From contig NZ_JAEDAO010000001.1 of the NCBI RefSeq assembly GCF_016641735.1, forward strand, positions 1,426,001 to 1,490,000: a DNA stretch of 64,000 nt, in the 5' to 3' direction. Below the pieces are notes generated by a model. The model searched no databases. It had not been told where the DNA came from and saw only the letters and a program-made list of their open reading frames with translations. The DNA is from Ramlibacter algicola. GTDB taxonomy: Bacteria; Pseudomonadota; Gammaproteobacteria; Burkholderiales; Burkholderiaceae_C. Position 1 is the stretch's first letter; every line of letters begins with the position of its first letter. The translations under genes and the position numbers were made by a program. Positions 52,592-60,915 of this stretch are shown piece after piece.

Positions 52592-54430
52592 TCAGGCCGA
52601 CTCGGAGCCGGCGCCGTCGGGCTCGTCCTGGTCTTCCAGCTGCTGCAATTCGTACAGCCGCCGGTAGATGCCACCGCCGACCTGCATCAGCGCGTCGTGG
52701 GTGCCGAGCTCGGCGACGCGGCCATGGTTCAGCACGACGATGGTGTCGGCCTCGCGCACGGTGGACAGCCGGTGGGCGATGGCGACGATCGTCACCTTGC
52801 CGCGCAGGCTGGCCAGCGCGCGCTGCACGACCTGTTCGGTCTCGGAGTCGATGTTCGCCGTCGCCTCGTCGAGGAACAGGATGCGCGGGTCGCCCGCCAG
52901 CGCGCGTGCGATGGCGATGAGTTGCTTCTGCCCCACCGACAGGCGGGCGCCGCCTTCGCCCAGCGGCGTGTCGTAGCCACGCTCGAGGCCGAGGATGAAG
53001 TCGTGCGCCTGCGCGGCACGGGCCGCGGCCTCGACCTGCGCCTCGGAGATCGGGCGGCCCATCGTGATGTTCTCGCGCGCGGTCGCGGCAAGCAGGAACG
53101 GCTCCTGCGGCACCAGGCCGACGCGGTCGCGCAGGTGGTCCTCGCCGATCTGGTCGAGTGGCGCGCCGTCGATGCGGATGCTGCCCGCCGGCGCGGGGTA
53201 GAAGCGCAGCAGCAGCGACAGCAGCGTGCTCTTGCCGCTGCCGGTGTGGCCGACGATGCCCCAGAAGCTGCCCGGCGCGATCGTGAGGTCGACGTCGTGC
53301 AGCACCGGCCGGCCCGGCTGGTAGGCGAAGGTCAGCTGCTCGATGCGGATGCCGCCCTCGCGCACTTCGGCTTGCGGCGGTGCTTCGGGGGTCTCGGCTT
53401 CCTTCAGCAGGGTGTGCACGCGCGCGGCGCCCACCATCGCCTGCTGCAGCTGGGAGAACTGCATGGTGATCTGGGTCAGCGGCTCGACCACGCGCGCGAT
53501 GTAGCTGACGAACGCGTACAACACGCCGACCTCGATGGTGCCCAGCGCGCCGCCCTGGATGCGCAGGCCGAACATGCCGATCACGGCCGCGAGCAGGACG
53601 ACATTGAGCAGGTCCAGCATCGGGCGCAGCAGCCAGGCGTTCGCCCGCAGCTCGACCTGCCGCGATGCGTAGTGCGATTCGTTGAGGCCGGCAAAGCGGC
53701 CGCGGAAGCGGTCGGTCGCATTGGCCGCCTGCAGCACCGGCATGCCGGCGATCGATTCGGCCATCTGCGCGTTCAGTTCGCTGCGCAGCTCGCGCGTGCG
53801 CGTCACGGCCGGCGCCGACAGGCGCTGGTACACGGCGACGATGACGACCACGGCGGGCAGGAGCACCAGCACCGCCAGCATCAGCCGCCAGTCCAGCCAC
53901 AGCATCGCAATCGCAGCGCCGACCAGCACGATCACGCTGTCCAGCATGACGAACAGCACCTGCACGTACAGCGTCTTCACCGCTTCGGTGTCGTTGGTGA
54001 CGCGGCTGACCAGCTGGCCGGTGATGGCGCGGTCGAAGAACGCCATCGGCAGGCGAAGCACGTGCGCGTACACCTCCTCGCGCACGCGCTGCACCGAGCG
54101 CATGGCCAGGCCGGCCAGCCGCAGCAACTGCAGGTACCGCAGCCAGCTGGAGAGCATGCCCGCCACCAGTGCGCCGGCGAGCAGGGCGCCGATCTGCGCG
54201 ACCGCCGCATGCCTGGGCAGCAGGTAGTGGTCGATCAGGAACTTGCCGATCAGCGGGCCGAGCGCTTCCAGTGCCGCGGCGGCGACCAGCCACAGCACGG
54301 CCCACCAGAAGTGGTGCTTGTCCGGCCGCGCGGCGCGCACCAGCAGGCGTGTCGACTCGCCCAGCAGGTCGCGGCGGCTGGTGGGCGCGCCATGCGCGGC
54401 GCGTTCGGCGGCGATGGATTCAGCTGGCAT
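52592..54430 (-). CDS. ABC exporter half-transporter (MdlB-like) with variant signature
   Basis: 612 residues: six-span exporter domain (about 30-330), then ATPase with Walker A GHTGSGKST, Q-loop LVPQEP, signature LSVGQKQ (usual LSGGQ) and Walker B ILFLDEATANID, His-loop AHRLST. Inner-membrane exporter, likely paired with the upstream gene as in E. coli MdlAB. The start overlaps the partner's stop by 11 bp. Substrate unknown: drugs, peptides or lipids. Confidence 0.93.
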   Translation of the reverse strand: MPAESIAAERAAHGAPTSRRDLLGESTRLLVRAARPDKHHFWWAVLWLVAAAALEALGPLIGKFLIDHYLLPRHAAVAQIGALLAGALVAGMLSSWLRYLQLLRLAGLAMRSVQRVREEVYAHVLRLPMAFFDRAITGQLVSRVTNDTEAVKTLYVQVLFVMLDSVIVLVGAAIAMLWLDWRLMLAVLVLLPAVVVIVAVYQRLSAPAVTRTRELRSELNAQMAESIAGMPVLQAANATDRFRGRFAGLNESHYASRQVELRANAWLLRPMLDLLNVVLLAAVIGMFGLRIQGGALGTIEVGVLYAFVSYIARVVEPLTQITMQFSQLQQAMVGAARVHTLLKEAETPEAPPQAEVREGGIRIEQLTFAYQPGRPVLHDVDLTIAPGSFWGIVGHTGSGKSTLLSLLLRFYPAPAGSIRIDGAPLDQIGEDHLRDRVGLVPQEPFLLAATARENITMGRPISEAQVEAAARAAQAHDFILGLERGYDTPLGEGGARLSVGQKQLIAIARALAGDPRILFLDEATANIDSETEQVVQRALASLRGKVTIVAIAHRLSTVREADTIVVLNHGRVAELGTHDALMQVGGGIYRRLYELQQLEDQDEPDGAGSESA

Positions 54431-56162
54431 CGAGGCTCGCCTGCAGTTGCTGGTAGCGCCACTGGCGCGCGTACCAGCCGTCGTGCGCCAGCAGCTGCGC
54501 ATGGGTGCCGTGCTCGACGACGCGCCCGCCGTGCAGCACCAGCGTCTGGTCGGCATCGGCGACCGCGCTCAGGCGGTGGCCGGCGATGACGACGGTGCGG
54601 CCCACCCGCGCCTGGCGCAGGTGGCCGAGGATGCGCGCCTCGGTCTCGGTGTCGACGGCCGACAGCGCGTCGTCCAGCAGCAGCAGCGGCGCGTCCGCGA
54701 GGAGGGCGCGCGCGATCGCCACGCGCTGGCGCTGGCCGCCGGACAGCGTGACGCCACGCTCGCCGACCGGCGTGTCGTAGCCGTGGGGCAGCCGCAGGAT
54801 GTCCTCGTGCACGGCCGCCAGTTGCGCGGCTTCGATCACCTGCTCGCGCGTGGCGTCGGGGCGCGCCAGCGCGATGTTGTCGGCCACCGTGGCGGAGAAC
54901 AGGAACGCTTCCTGCGGCACCCAGGCGATCGCGTCGCGCAACGCGCCCAGCGTGTAGCCGGGCAGCTCGACGCCGTTCCAGGCGATGCGGCCCGCTTCGG
55001 GCGCGTGGTGGCGCAGGAGCAGCCGCAGCAGCGTCGACTTGCCGGCGCCCGTCGGGCCGACGAGGCCGACGGTCTGGCCCGGCTCGATCCGCAGCGAGAC
55101 GTCCTTCAGCGCCGGCTTCGGCTGGCCCGGGTAGTGGAAGGCGACGTGCTCGACCTGCAGCGGGCCCGGCACCACGTGCTGCTGCGTGCCGTGGTCGTCG
55201 ACCGACAGCGGCGCATCCAGCACCGGGCGCAGGCGCGCCCACGCCGCGTTGCCGCGCTGGAACAGCGACAGCACCCAGCCGGCCGCGAACATCGGCCAGA
55301 TCAGCTGGCCCAGGTACATGCTGAAGCTGGTGAGCTGGCCCACCGTCAGTTCCTGCTGCCACACCAGCCAGCTGCCGACGCCCAGCGTCAGCACCGTCGC
55401 CGCGCTCAGCGTGAAGCCCACCGCGGGTTCGTAGGCCGCTTCCCAGCGCTGCGCGGCGAGGCTGGCTTCCGCCGCGCCGGAGGCGAGCTGCGAGAACGTC
55501 GCCGTGCTGCGCGCCTGCAGCCCGAGCGCGCGCACGGTGCGCACGCCCGAGAGCGTTTCCTGCACGTGGTCGTTGAGGTGGCCGAAGCGCTCGAGCGAGC
55601 GGTGCGACGCCTCGTGCACGTGGCGCGAGATCCACCAGAACGACAGCGCCATCAGCGGGAAGGGCAGCAGCGCGAACGCGGCCAGCCGCGGGTCGACGCC
55701 CAGCGCCATGGTCGCGACCACCAGCACCAGGGTCAACGTGCCGTCGAAGCCGGCGAGCATCGCTTCGCCCGCCGCCATCTCGACGGCGTCGATGTCGTTG
55801 GTGGCCAGCGCCATCAGGTTGCCGGTGCGGCTGGTCTGGAAGAACGCGGGGCCCTGCAGCGACAGCCGCGTGTAAAGGCGCTGGCGCAGCTCGACGCCCA
55901 GGCGGTAGGCCGCCGCATACAGCTGCAGCCGCCAGCCCACGCGCAGGAAGTAGACGACGGCGCCGGCCGCGACGAGCAGCAGCAGTTGCTGCACCATCGT
56001 CCAGCCGCCCAGGCGGTTGGCCACCAGCTCGTCGACCATGTGCCCGACCTGGCGCGGGATCCACACCGTCAGCAGCGCGATGCCGGCCAGCATCGCACCG
56101 GAGGACGCATAGGCACTCCAGTGGCGGCCGAGGAAGGAGCCGATCAGGCGGTACAGGGACAT
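54420..56162 (-). CDS. ABC exporter half-transporter (MdlA-like)
   Basis: 580 residues: six spans (about 15-300) and an ATPase with Walker A GPTGAGKST, Q-loop WVPQEAF, canonical LSGGQRQ signature, Walker B LLLLDDALSAVD and GHRLSA. The catalytic Glu after Walker B is replaced by Asp (LLDDALS), so with LSVGQ in the partner one composite ATP site may be degenerate, as in heterodimeric exporters. The leader lacks a Shine-Dalgarno and contains tandem repeats; TAGAAT at 56269-56264 (minus strand) is a candidate -10. Confidence 0.92.
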   Translation of the reverse strand: MSLYRLIGSFLGRHWSAYASSGAMLAGIALLTVWIPRQVGHMVDELVANRLGGWTMVQQLLLLVAAGAVVYFLRVGWRLQLYAAAYRLGVELRQRLYTRLSLQGPAFFQTSRTGNLMALATNDIDAVEMAAGEAMLAGFDGTLTLVLVVATMALGVDPRLAAFALLPFPLMALSFWWISRHVHEASHRSLERFGHLNDHVQETLSGVRTVRALGLQARSTATFSQLASGAAEASLAAQRWEAAYEPAVGFTLSAATVLTLGVGSWLVWQQELTVGQLTSFSMYLGQLIWPMFAAGWVLSLFQRGNAAWARLRPVLDAPLSVDDHGTQQHVVPGPLQVEHVAFHYPGQPKPALKDVSLRIEPGQTVGLVGPTGAGKSTLLRLLLRHHAPEAGRIAWNGVELPGYTLGALRDAIAWVPQEAFLFSATVADNIALARPDATREQVIEAAQLAAVHEDILRLPHGYDTPVGERGVTLSGGQRQRVAIARALLADAPLLLLDDALSAVDTETEARILGHLRQARVGRTVVIAGHRLSAVADADQTLVLHGGRVVEHGTHAQLLAHDGWYARQWRYQQLQASLDAS

Positions 56163-56220
56163 GGGCGCGAAAACGAAGCGCTGGGCGCAAAACGAAGCGC
56201 TGGAGGCGCAAAACGAATCG
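56163..56220 (-). repeat. Three tandem 19-20 bp repeats in the ABC operon leader
   Basis: Plus-strand units GGGCGCGAAAACGAAGCGCT, GGGCGCAAAACGAAGCGCT and GGAGGCGCAAAACGAATCG, head to tail, directly abutting the start codon of the MdlA-like gene. They replace the region where a ribosome binding site would be expected. Confidence 0.85.
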
Positions 56221-56337
56221 CCCGCGTGCGGTGTCAGGGGGCCGGGCGCGGGCGAGAGGCGGGATTCTAGTGAGTCGCGCGGGGCCGGTGATGCCGATGG
56301 CGCGGCCATTGATGCCGGACGCGCATCACGCGCGGCA

Positions 56338-57150
56338 TCAGCGCACGGTCACGGTGAGCGTCGCGAAGCGCGTGTGCCAGGCCTCGCCCTGCGCATGCGG
56401 CAGGTCGAAGGCGGTGCTGCGCAGGAGCCACTCGCCCGCGAGCGGCAACGCCAGCTGGATGCGGCCCTGGGCGTCGGTCTCGCGCCAGATCCCGAAGGGA
56501 CTGCGCACGTTGACGAATTCGACCGCCAGCCCGGGCACCGGCTGCCCCTTGGACAGGGCCTGGAAGGTCGCGGGCACGTTGGTGCGCAGCGAGTCGCCGC
56601 CGACGGGCACGAGCTCGAGTGGATAGGAGCGCGCGGCGCGCAAGGCGGCGAGCGACGCTGCAGGTTCTGCGCCGGGCACGGGCGATTCGAGGCGCACGTA
56701 CTTGCGATAGACCTCGGTCCAGCCCACGCCCGCGGCCTGCTGCGCGGCCCATGCATCGCGCACTGCTTGCGGTGCGCGCACGTCGTCGAGGTATTGCCGC
56801 ACGAGCTCGGGCGTGAGCGTGAGGTCGACCGGCAGGAGCTCCATCCAGCAGGCGGCGGCACGCGCGGTACCGACGCGCGAGCGCAGCTCGAGCGTCCGCT
56901 CCAGTTCGCGCCGCGGCGTCAGCGCGCGGGCCTCGCCCGTGTCGTCGACGCATCCGGAGGCGACGACGCGCGAGCCGGGCACGACGCCTTCGGAGCGCGG
57001 GTAGCGCGAGCCGGTGCCCAGCTCCAGCGCGAGCAAGCCGCTGCCCGGTTGGTCGGCACCGACGTGCAGCCAGGTGTCGTGCGCGTGCACGGCCGCGCTG
57101 GACAGCATCGCGGCCGCGAACAGCAGGCGCAGGGTGAAGTGAGCAGTCAT
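56338..57150 (-). CDS. Exported DUF4198-type protein
   Basis: 270 residues with a signal peptide (HFTLRLLFAAAMLSSAAVHA) followed by HDTWLHV, the entry motif of DUF4198 periplasmic proteins, which are often linked to metal (Co/Ni) uptake. Ig-like beta content in the C-terminal third (WRETDAQGRIQLALPLAGEWLLR). Starts at 57159 or 57177 are also in frame; 57150 gives the cleanest signal peptide. No transporter partner is adjacent, so the metal link is weak. Confidence 0.75.
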   Translation of the reverse strand: MTAHFTLRLLFAAAMLSSAAVHAHDTWLHVGADQPGSGLLALELGTGSRYPRSEGVVPGSRVVASGCVDDTGEARALTPRRELERTLELRSRVGTARAAACWMELLPVDLTLTPELVRQYLDDVRAPQAVRDAWAAQQAAGVGWTEVYRKYVRLESPVPGAEPAASLAALRAARSYPLELVPVGGDSLRTNVPATFQALSKGQPVPGLAVEFVNVRSPFGIWRETDAQGRIQLALPLAGEWLLRSTAFDLPHAQGEAWHTRFATLTVTVR

Positions 57151-57323
57151 GCGAGGCATCGATGAACCTGAATCCATGGGGTCGCGGCGAGCGTATCTTG
57201 CTTGCGCGGCCTTGTGGGACGCTTGCGCGGCCAAAGCTCGGCGCAGGACGGCGCGACGCCTGCGCCGGCACGGCGTCTGACGTCCGGTAGCCGGCCGCGC
57301 TGCGACAACCACTTCCGGTGCTG

Positions 57324-57779
57324 ATGCTCGACCCGCTTCCCACTGCCGCGTTCGAGGCCACGCGGTCCATCGCCCGCGAAGACCTGCATGGCGTCCTGGC
57401 GAGCCTGAACGCCCGCGTGCCGTTCCGCTTCACGGGCGTGTACCGCTTCGACGGCGCACTGCTGTGCAACGTGGCGCTCTTCGACCGTCTGAGCCCTGTC
57501 GTGCCCCGCGGCGCCGACGCGCCGCTGGGCGAGACCTACTGCGCCATCACCGGCCGCATGAACGATGCGCTGCTGGTGTCCGACGGACGCCGCGACCCGC
57601 GCTACCCCTGGATGCGCGCCAACGCAGTGATCTCGTACTGCGGCGTGCCGATCCGCTCGGACGCCGGCACGCCGCTGGGCACGCTGTGCCACTTCGACCT
57701 GGCCGCGTGGCCGGCGCAGGGCGACGAGGCCGGATACCTGCTGTGCATCGCGGACCTGTTCCGCCACTGCCTCGACTGA
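57324..57779 (+). CDS. GAF domain protein
   Basis: 151 residues, one GAF-like domain: RFTGVYRFDGALLCNVALFD, PLGETYCAIT, YPWMRANAVISYCGVPIRSDAGTPLGTLCHFD (described in parts), and a closing helix. The small soluble sensor binds a ligand or chromophore in this family; no output domain. GTG six bases upstream is an alternative start. Followed by a small perfect hairpin. Confidence 0.82.
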   Translation: MLDPLPTAAFEATRSIAREDLHGVLASLNARVPFRFTGVYRFDGALLCNVALFDRLSPVVPRGADAPLGETYCAITGRMNDALLVSDGRRDPRYPWMRANAVISYCGVPIRSDAGTPLGTLCHFDLAAWPAQGDEAGYLLCIADLFRHCLD

Positions 57780-57819
57780 CGCCGCGCGCATCCACACGCA
57801 GTTCTTACGTTTTGGAATC

Positions 57820-57836
57820 GACGCCCGCCGGGCGTC
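57820..57836. other. Short perfect hairpin between GAF and DUF4331 genes
   Basis: GACGCCC-GCC-GGGCGTC, 7 bp stem with a 3-base loop. It overlaps a possible extracytoplasmic-sigma-like pair, GGAAT (57814-57818) and CGTC (57833-57836), with only 14 bp between, which is short for that class. Confidence 0.4.
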
Positions 57837-57917
57837 CTACGGCCTTGCGGTGGCGCTCGCCCGAGCATCCGATGGCGCCGGGCATCTCCCCGGCGCCCAT
57901 CCACCGAAGGAGAGCCC

Positions 57918-59432
57918 ATGTCCAAGAATCCTGTTCGGCTGGCGCCGTTGCTGCTGCTCGCGCTGGCGGCAGGCACCGCGCTTGCGTCCAGCCACCGCGA
58001 AGCCCCCGCCCTCACGGCCATGCCCAAGGTCGACGCGACCGACCTGTACATGTTCCGCAGCTACGAGGCCGGGCGGCAGGACTACGTCACGATCCTCGCC
58101 AACTACCAGCCGTTCCAGGACCCGCAGGGGGGGCCGAACTTCTACATGTTCGACCCGAGCGCGCTGTACGAGATCCACGTGGACAACAACGGCGACGCGA
58201 AGGAGGACCTGACGTTCCAGTTCCGGTTCCAGAACGAGTCAAAGGGCGCCGCCCTGGCGGTGGGCGGCAAGCAGGTCAAGATCCCGCTGATCGACAGCGG
58301 ACCCATCACCGGCGTGAACGCCGCCACCCTCAACGTGCGCGAGACGTACACCGTCGACCTGGTGCGGGGCGATCGCCGCTCGGGAACGCGCGCCTCGGTC
58401 GGCGCCAGCGGTGGCACCAGCACCTTCGACAAGCCGGTCGACAACATCGGCGACAAGACCTTCGGCGGCGCCAGCGGCTACGCAGGCTATGCCGCGCAAC
58501 ACATCTACACGGTGGCGATCCCGGGCTGCTCCGGGCAGGGCCGCGTGTTCGTGGGCCAGCGCAAGGAGCCGTTCTACATCGCGGTCGGCAAGATCTTCGA
58601 CCTGCTCAACCTGGACCCGCTCGGGCCCGAGGTGGGCGGCAACAACAACGACCTGGAAGGCAAGAACGTCAGCACGATCGCGATGGAAGTGCCGATCGCG
58701 TGCCTGACCGCGGGCAGTGACCCCGTCATCGGCGCCTGGACCACGGCCAGCCTGCGCCAGGGTCGCGTCCTGAGCGGCTCGCCCGACAGCGGGCTGGGCA
58801 AGAACTTGCGCGCTGGCGGCGCGTGGACGCAGGTGTCGCGCGTGGGCATGCCGCTGGTCAACGAAGTGGTGATCGGCCTGGACGACAAGGACCGCTTCAA
58901 TGCGAGCAAGCCCAAGGACGATGCGAGCTTCCTCGACTACGTCACCAACCCGACGTTGCCAGCGCTGATCCAGACGCTGTTCCCCAACGCCGTCGCGCCG
59001 ACCAACTTCCCGCGCACCGACCTGGTGACCGTGTTCCTCAAGGGCATCAAGGGCGTCAACCAGCCGGCGACCGTGACGCCCAGCGAGATGCTGCGGCTGA
59101 ACACCTCCATCGCACCGGCGGCGGCCGGCGCGCAGAACCCGCTGGGCGTGGCGGCCGGCGACAACTCCGGGTTCCCCAACGGCCGGCGTCCCGCCGACGA
59201 CGTCGTCGACCTGTCGCTGCGGGTGTCGATGGGCGCGCTCTGCGTGCTGACGGGTGCGGGCGACACGCTGCAGGTCGGCTGCAAGCCGTCGGACGCGCCC
59301 GCCGGAGCCCTGCCGTTCACGGACGGCGTGCGCAAGACGGCCGCGAACTACGGCTCGGCCTTCCCGTACCTCACCACGCCGCTGCCCGGCAACCTGAACC
59401 CGGCGCCGGCGGCGGGCACGACCTTCCCCTGA
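57918..59432 (+). CDS. Exported DUF4331 domain protein
   Basis: 504 residues with a signal peptide (RLAPLLLLALAAGTALA) and then SSHREAPAL, the hallmark DUF4331 opening, DATDLYMFRS, and late blocks such as NGRRPADDVVDLSLR. Family members are periplasmic or cell-surface proteins of unknown role. Strong AAGGAG ribosome binding site. A small lipoprotein gene follows after 11 bp, probably one operon. Confidence 0.92.
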   Translation: MSKNPVRLAPLLLLALAAGTALASSHREAPALTAMPKVDATDLYMFRSYEAGRQDYVTILANYQPFQDPQGGPNFYMFDPSALYEIHVDNNGDAKEDLTFQFRFQNESKGAALAVGGKQVKIPLIDSGPITGVNAATLNVRETYTVDLVRGDRRSGTRASVGASGGTSTFDKPVDNIGDKTFGGASGYAGYAAQHIYTVAIPGCSGQGRVFVGQRKEPFYIAVGKIFDLLNLDPLGPEVGGNNNDLEGKNVSTIAMEVPIACLTAGSDPVIGAWTTASLRQGRVLSGSPDSGLGKNLRAGGAWTQVSRVGMPLVNEVVIGLDDKDRFNASKPKDDASFLDYVTNPTLPALIQTLFPNAVAPTNFPRTDLVTVFLKGIKGVNQPATVTPSEMLRLNTSIAPAAAGAQNPLGVAAGDNSGFPNGRRPADDVVDLSLRVSMGALCVLTGAGDTLQVGCKPSDAPAGALPFTDGVRKTAANYGSAFPYLTTPLPGNLNPAPAAGTTFP

Positions 59433-59443
59433 GGAGCACGCAC

Positions 59444-59722
59444 ATGCACACCAGGAATTTGCTTGCCCTGCTCGCCGGCGCCGTGGTGCTGGCGGCCTGT
59501 GGCGGTGGCGATGGCGACGGCGTCGCCGCCGACGGCACCGGCACGACCGGTTCCGGCGGGACCGGCGCGTCGGCGTCGAACGCGGTGCCGGACTCCGCCT
59601 TCGGCAGCGTCGACGCATTCGTCGCGTACCTGCGCCAGCTGGGCAACGACGAGACGTCCGAACCGCTCGCGCTGCCGTCGGGGCCGGCGCCGACCAGCGA
59701 CACGACGGAGCCGACCGCCTGA
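59444..59722 (+). CDS. Small lipoprotein, unknown
   Basis: 92 residues: LLALLAGAVVLAACGGG gives a clear lipobox (LAAC), followed by a Gly/Thr/Ala linker and a short helix (FGSVDAFVAYLRQLG). GAGGAG ribosome site. Cotranscribed with the DUF4331 gene and ended by a strong hairpin. Could be a docking lipoprotein for the DUF4331 protein; this is speculation. Confidence 0.78.
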   Translation: MHTRNLLALLAGAVVLAACGGGDGDGVAADGTGTTGSGGTGASASNAVPDSAFGSVDAFVAYLRQLGNDETSEPLALPSGPAPTSDTTEPTA

Positions 59723-59742
59723 CGGCCGGCGCGTGACCCCGA

Positions 59743-59772
59743 CGCGAAGGCACCCTGGCGGGTGCCTTCGCG
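59743..59772 (+). terminator. Terminator-like hairpin after the DUF4331 operon
   Basis: CGCGAAGGCACCC-TGGC-GGGTGCCTTCGCG, a perfect 13 bp stem with a 4-base loop. The T-run is poor (CTTCATC), so termination may be partial. Confidence 0.7.
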
Positions 59773-59799
59773 CTTCATCAACCCAAGGAGTTTCCAGCC

Positions 59800-60843
59800 A
59801 TGAGCAAGTACAAGGACGATGCCGACGACAAGCGGCCCAACCCGGTGGTCGACACCCTCTCCCACGCCGTGGCGGCCATGCGTGCCGATGCCGACCAGAA
59901 GGAGCTGGCCGCCTGCCATGAAGCGATGGACCCCAAGGCCATCGAGAAGCTGTCGGCGGCCGAGGCGCGCCGGCAGCCCACGCCGGCCGACGCGGTGATG
60001 GCGATGTTGCGCAAGCACGGGCGGCCCACGGACATGCAGGCCCTGGTGCCCGGCGTCTCCAGCAACGAGATCGAGGTGGCCGGTGCGGCCGGGCGGCTGC
60101 CTGCGACCGTGTACCGCCCCGCGGGCGACGGCCCGTTCGGCGTCATCCTCTACTTCCACGGGGGTGGCTGGGTGATCGCCGACCGCCACGTGTACGACGG
60201 CGGCGCGCGCGGCCTGTGCGCGCAGGCGGACGCGATTGTGGTCTCCGTCGACTACCGGCAGGCGCCGGAGCACAAGTTCCCCGCGCAGTGGGACGACGCG
60301 CTGGCGGCGTACCGGTGGGTGCTGGACAACGCGGCACGCCTCGGCGGCGACCCGGGCCGCATCGCTCTCGCGGGCGAGAGTGCGGGCGGCAACCTGTCCG
60401 TCGCGACCGCGATGCTCGCGCGCGATGCCGGGCTGCCGCTGCCGCAGCACGTGCTGTCCGTGTATCCGATCGCGCAACCCAGTCTGTCGACCGAGTCGTA
60501 CCTGGAGAACGCGATCGCCAAGCCGCTCAACCGGGCCATGATGCAATGGTTCTTCGACCAGGTCGCGCGGACGGAGGACGACCTGCAGGACCCTCGCATC
60601 AACCTCGTGGACGCACCCCTGCGCGGCCTGCCTCCGGTGACCATCGTCAATGCGCGACTCGACCCGTTGCGCAGCGACGGCGCGCGACTGGAAGACGCAT
60701 TGCGCAAGGCCGGCGTGCCGGTGGAACGGCGCGAGTACGAAGGCGTCGCGCATGAGTTCTTCGGCGCCGCCGCGGTTCTGGAGAAGGCCAGGCAGGCGCA
60801 GGCCTTCGCGGGCGAGCGGCTGCGTGGCGCGCTGGGGGGCTAG
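59800..60843 (+). CDS. Alpha/beta-hydrolase, HSL-family esterase
   Basis: 347 residues: HGGGW oxyanion loop, VSVDYRQAPEHKFPA, nucleophile GESAGGN, Asp in NARLDPLRSDG and His in GVAHEFFG. Carboxylesterase on short acyl esters. The N-terminal 85 residues are an unusual helical cap. No signal peptide. AAGGAG ribosome site. It is similar in fold to the esterase half of the 45317 fusion but not a close copy. Confidence 0.93.
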   Translation: MSKYKDDADDKRPNPVVDTLSHAVAAMRADADQKELAACHEAMDPKAIEKLSAAEARRQPTPADAVMAMLRKHGRPTDMQALVPGVSSNEIEVAGAAGRLPATVYRPAGDGPFGVILYFHGGGWVIADRHVYDGGARGLCAQADAIVVSVDYRQAPEHKFPAQWDDALAAYRWVLDNAARLGGDPGRIALAGESAGGNLSVATAMLARDAGLPLPQHVLSVYPIAQPSLSTESYLENAIAKPLNRAMMQWFFDQVARTEDDLQDPRINLVDAPLRGLPPVTIVNARLDPLRSDGARLEDALRKAGVPVERREYEGVAHEFFGAAAVLEKARQAQAFAGERLRGALGG

Positions 60844-60915
60844 TTTCCTAGGGTCGCCCCTGTGCGTTCCGCGGCGGGCCGCGGGTAGGCTGCGGGCCTC
60901 GACACCGGAGGATCC

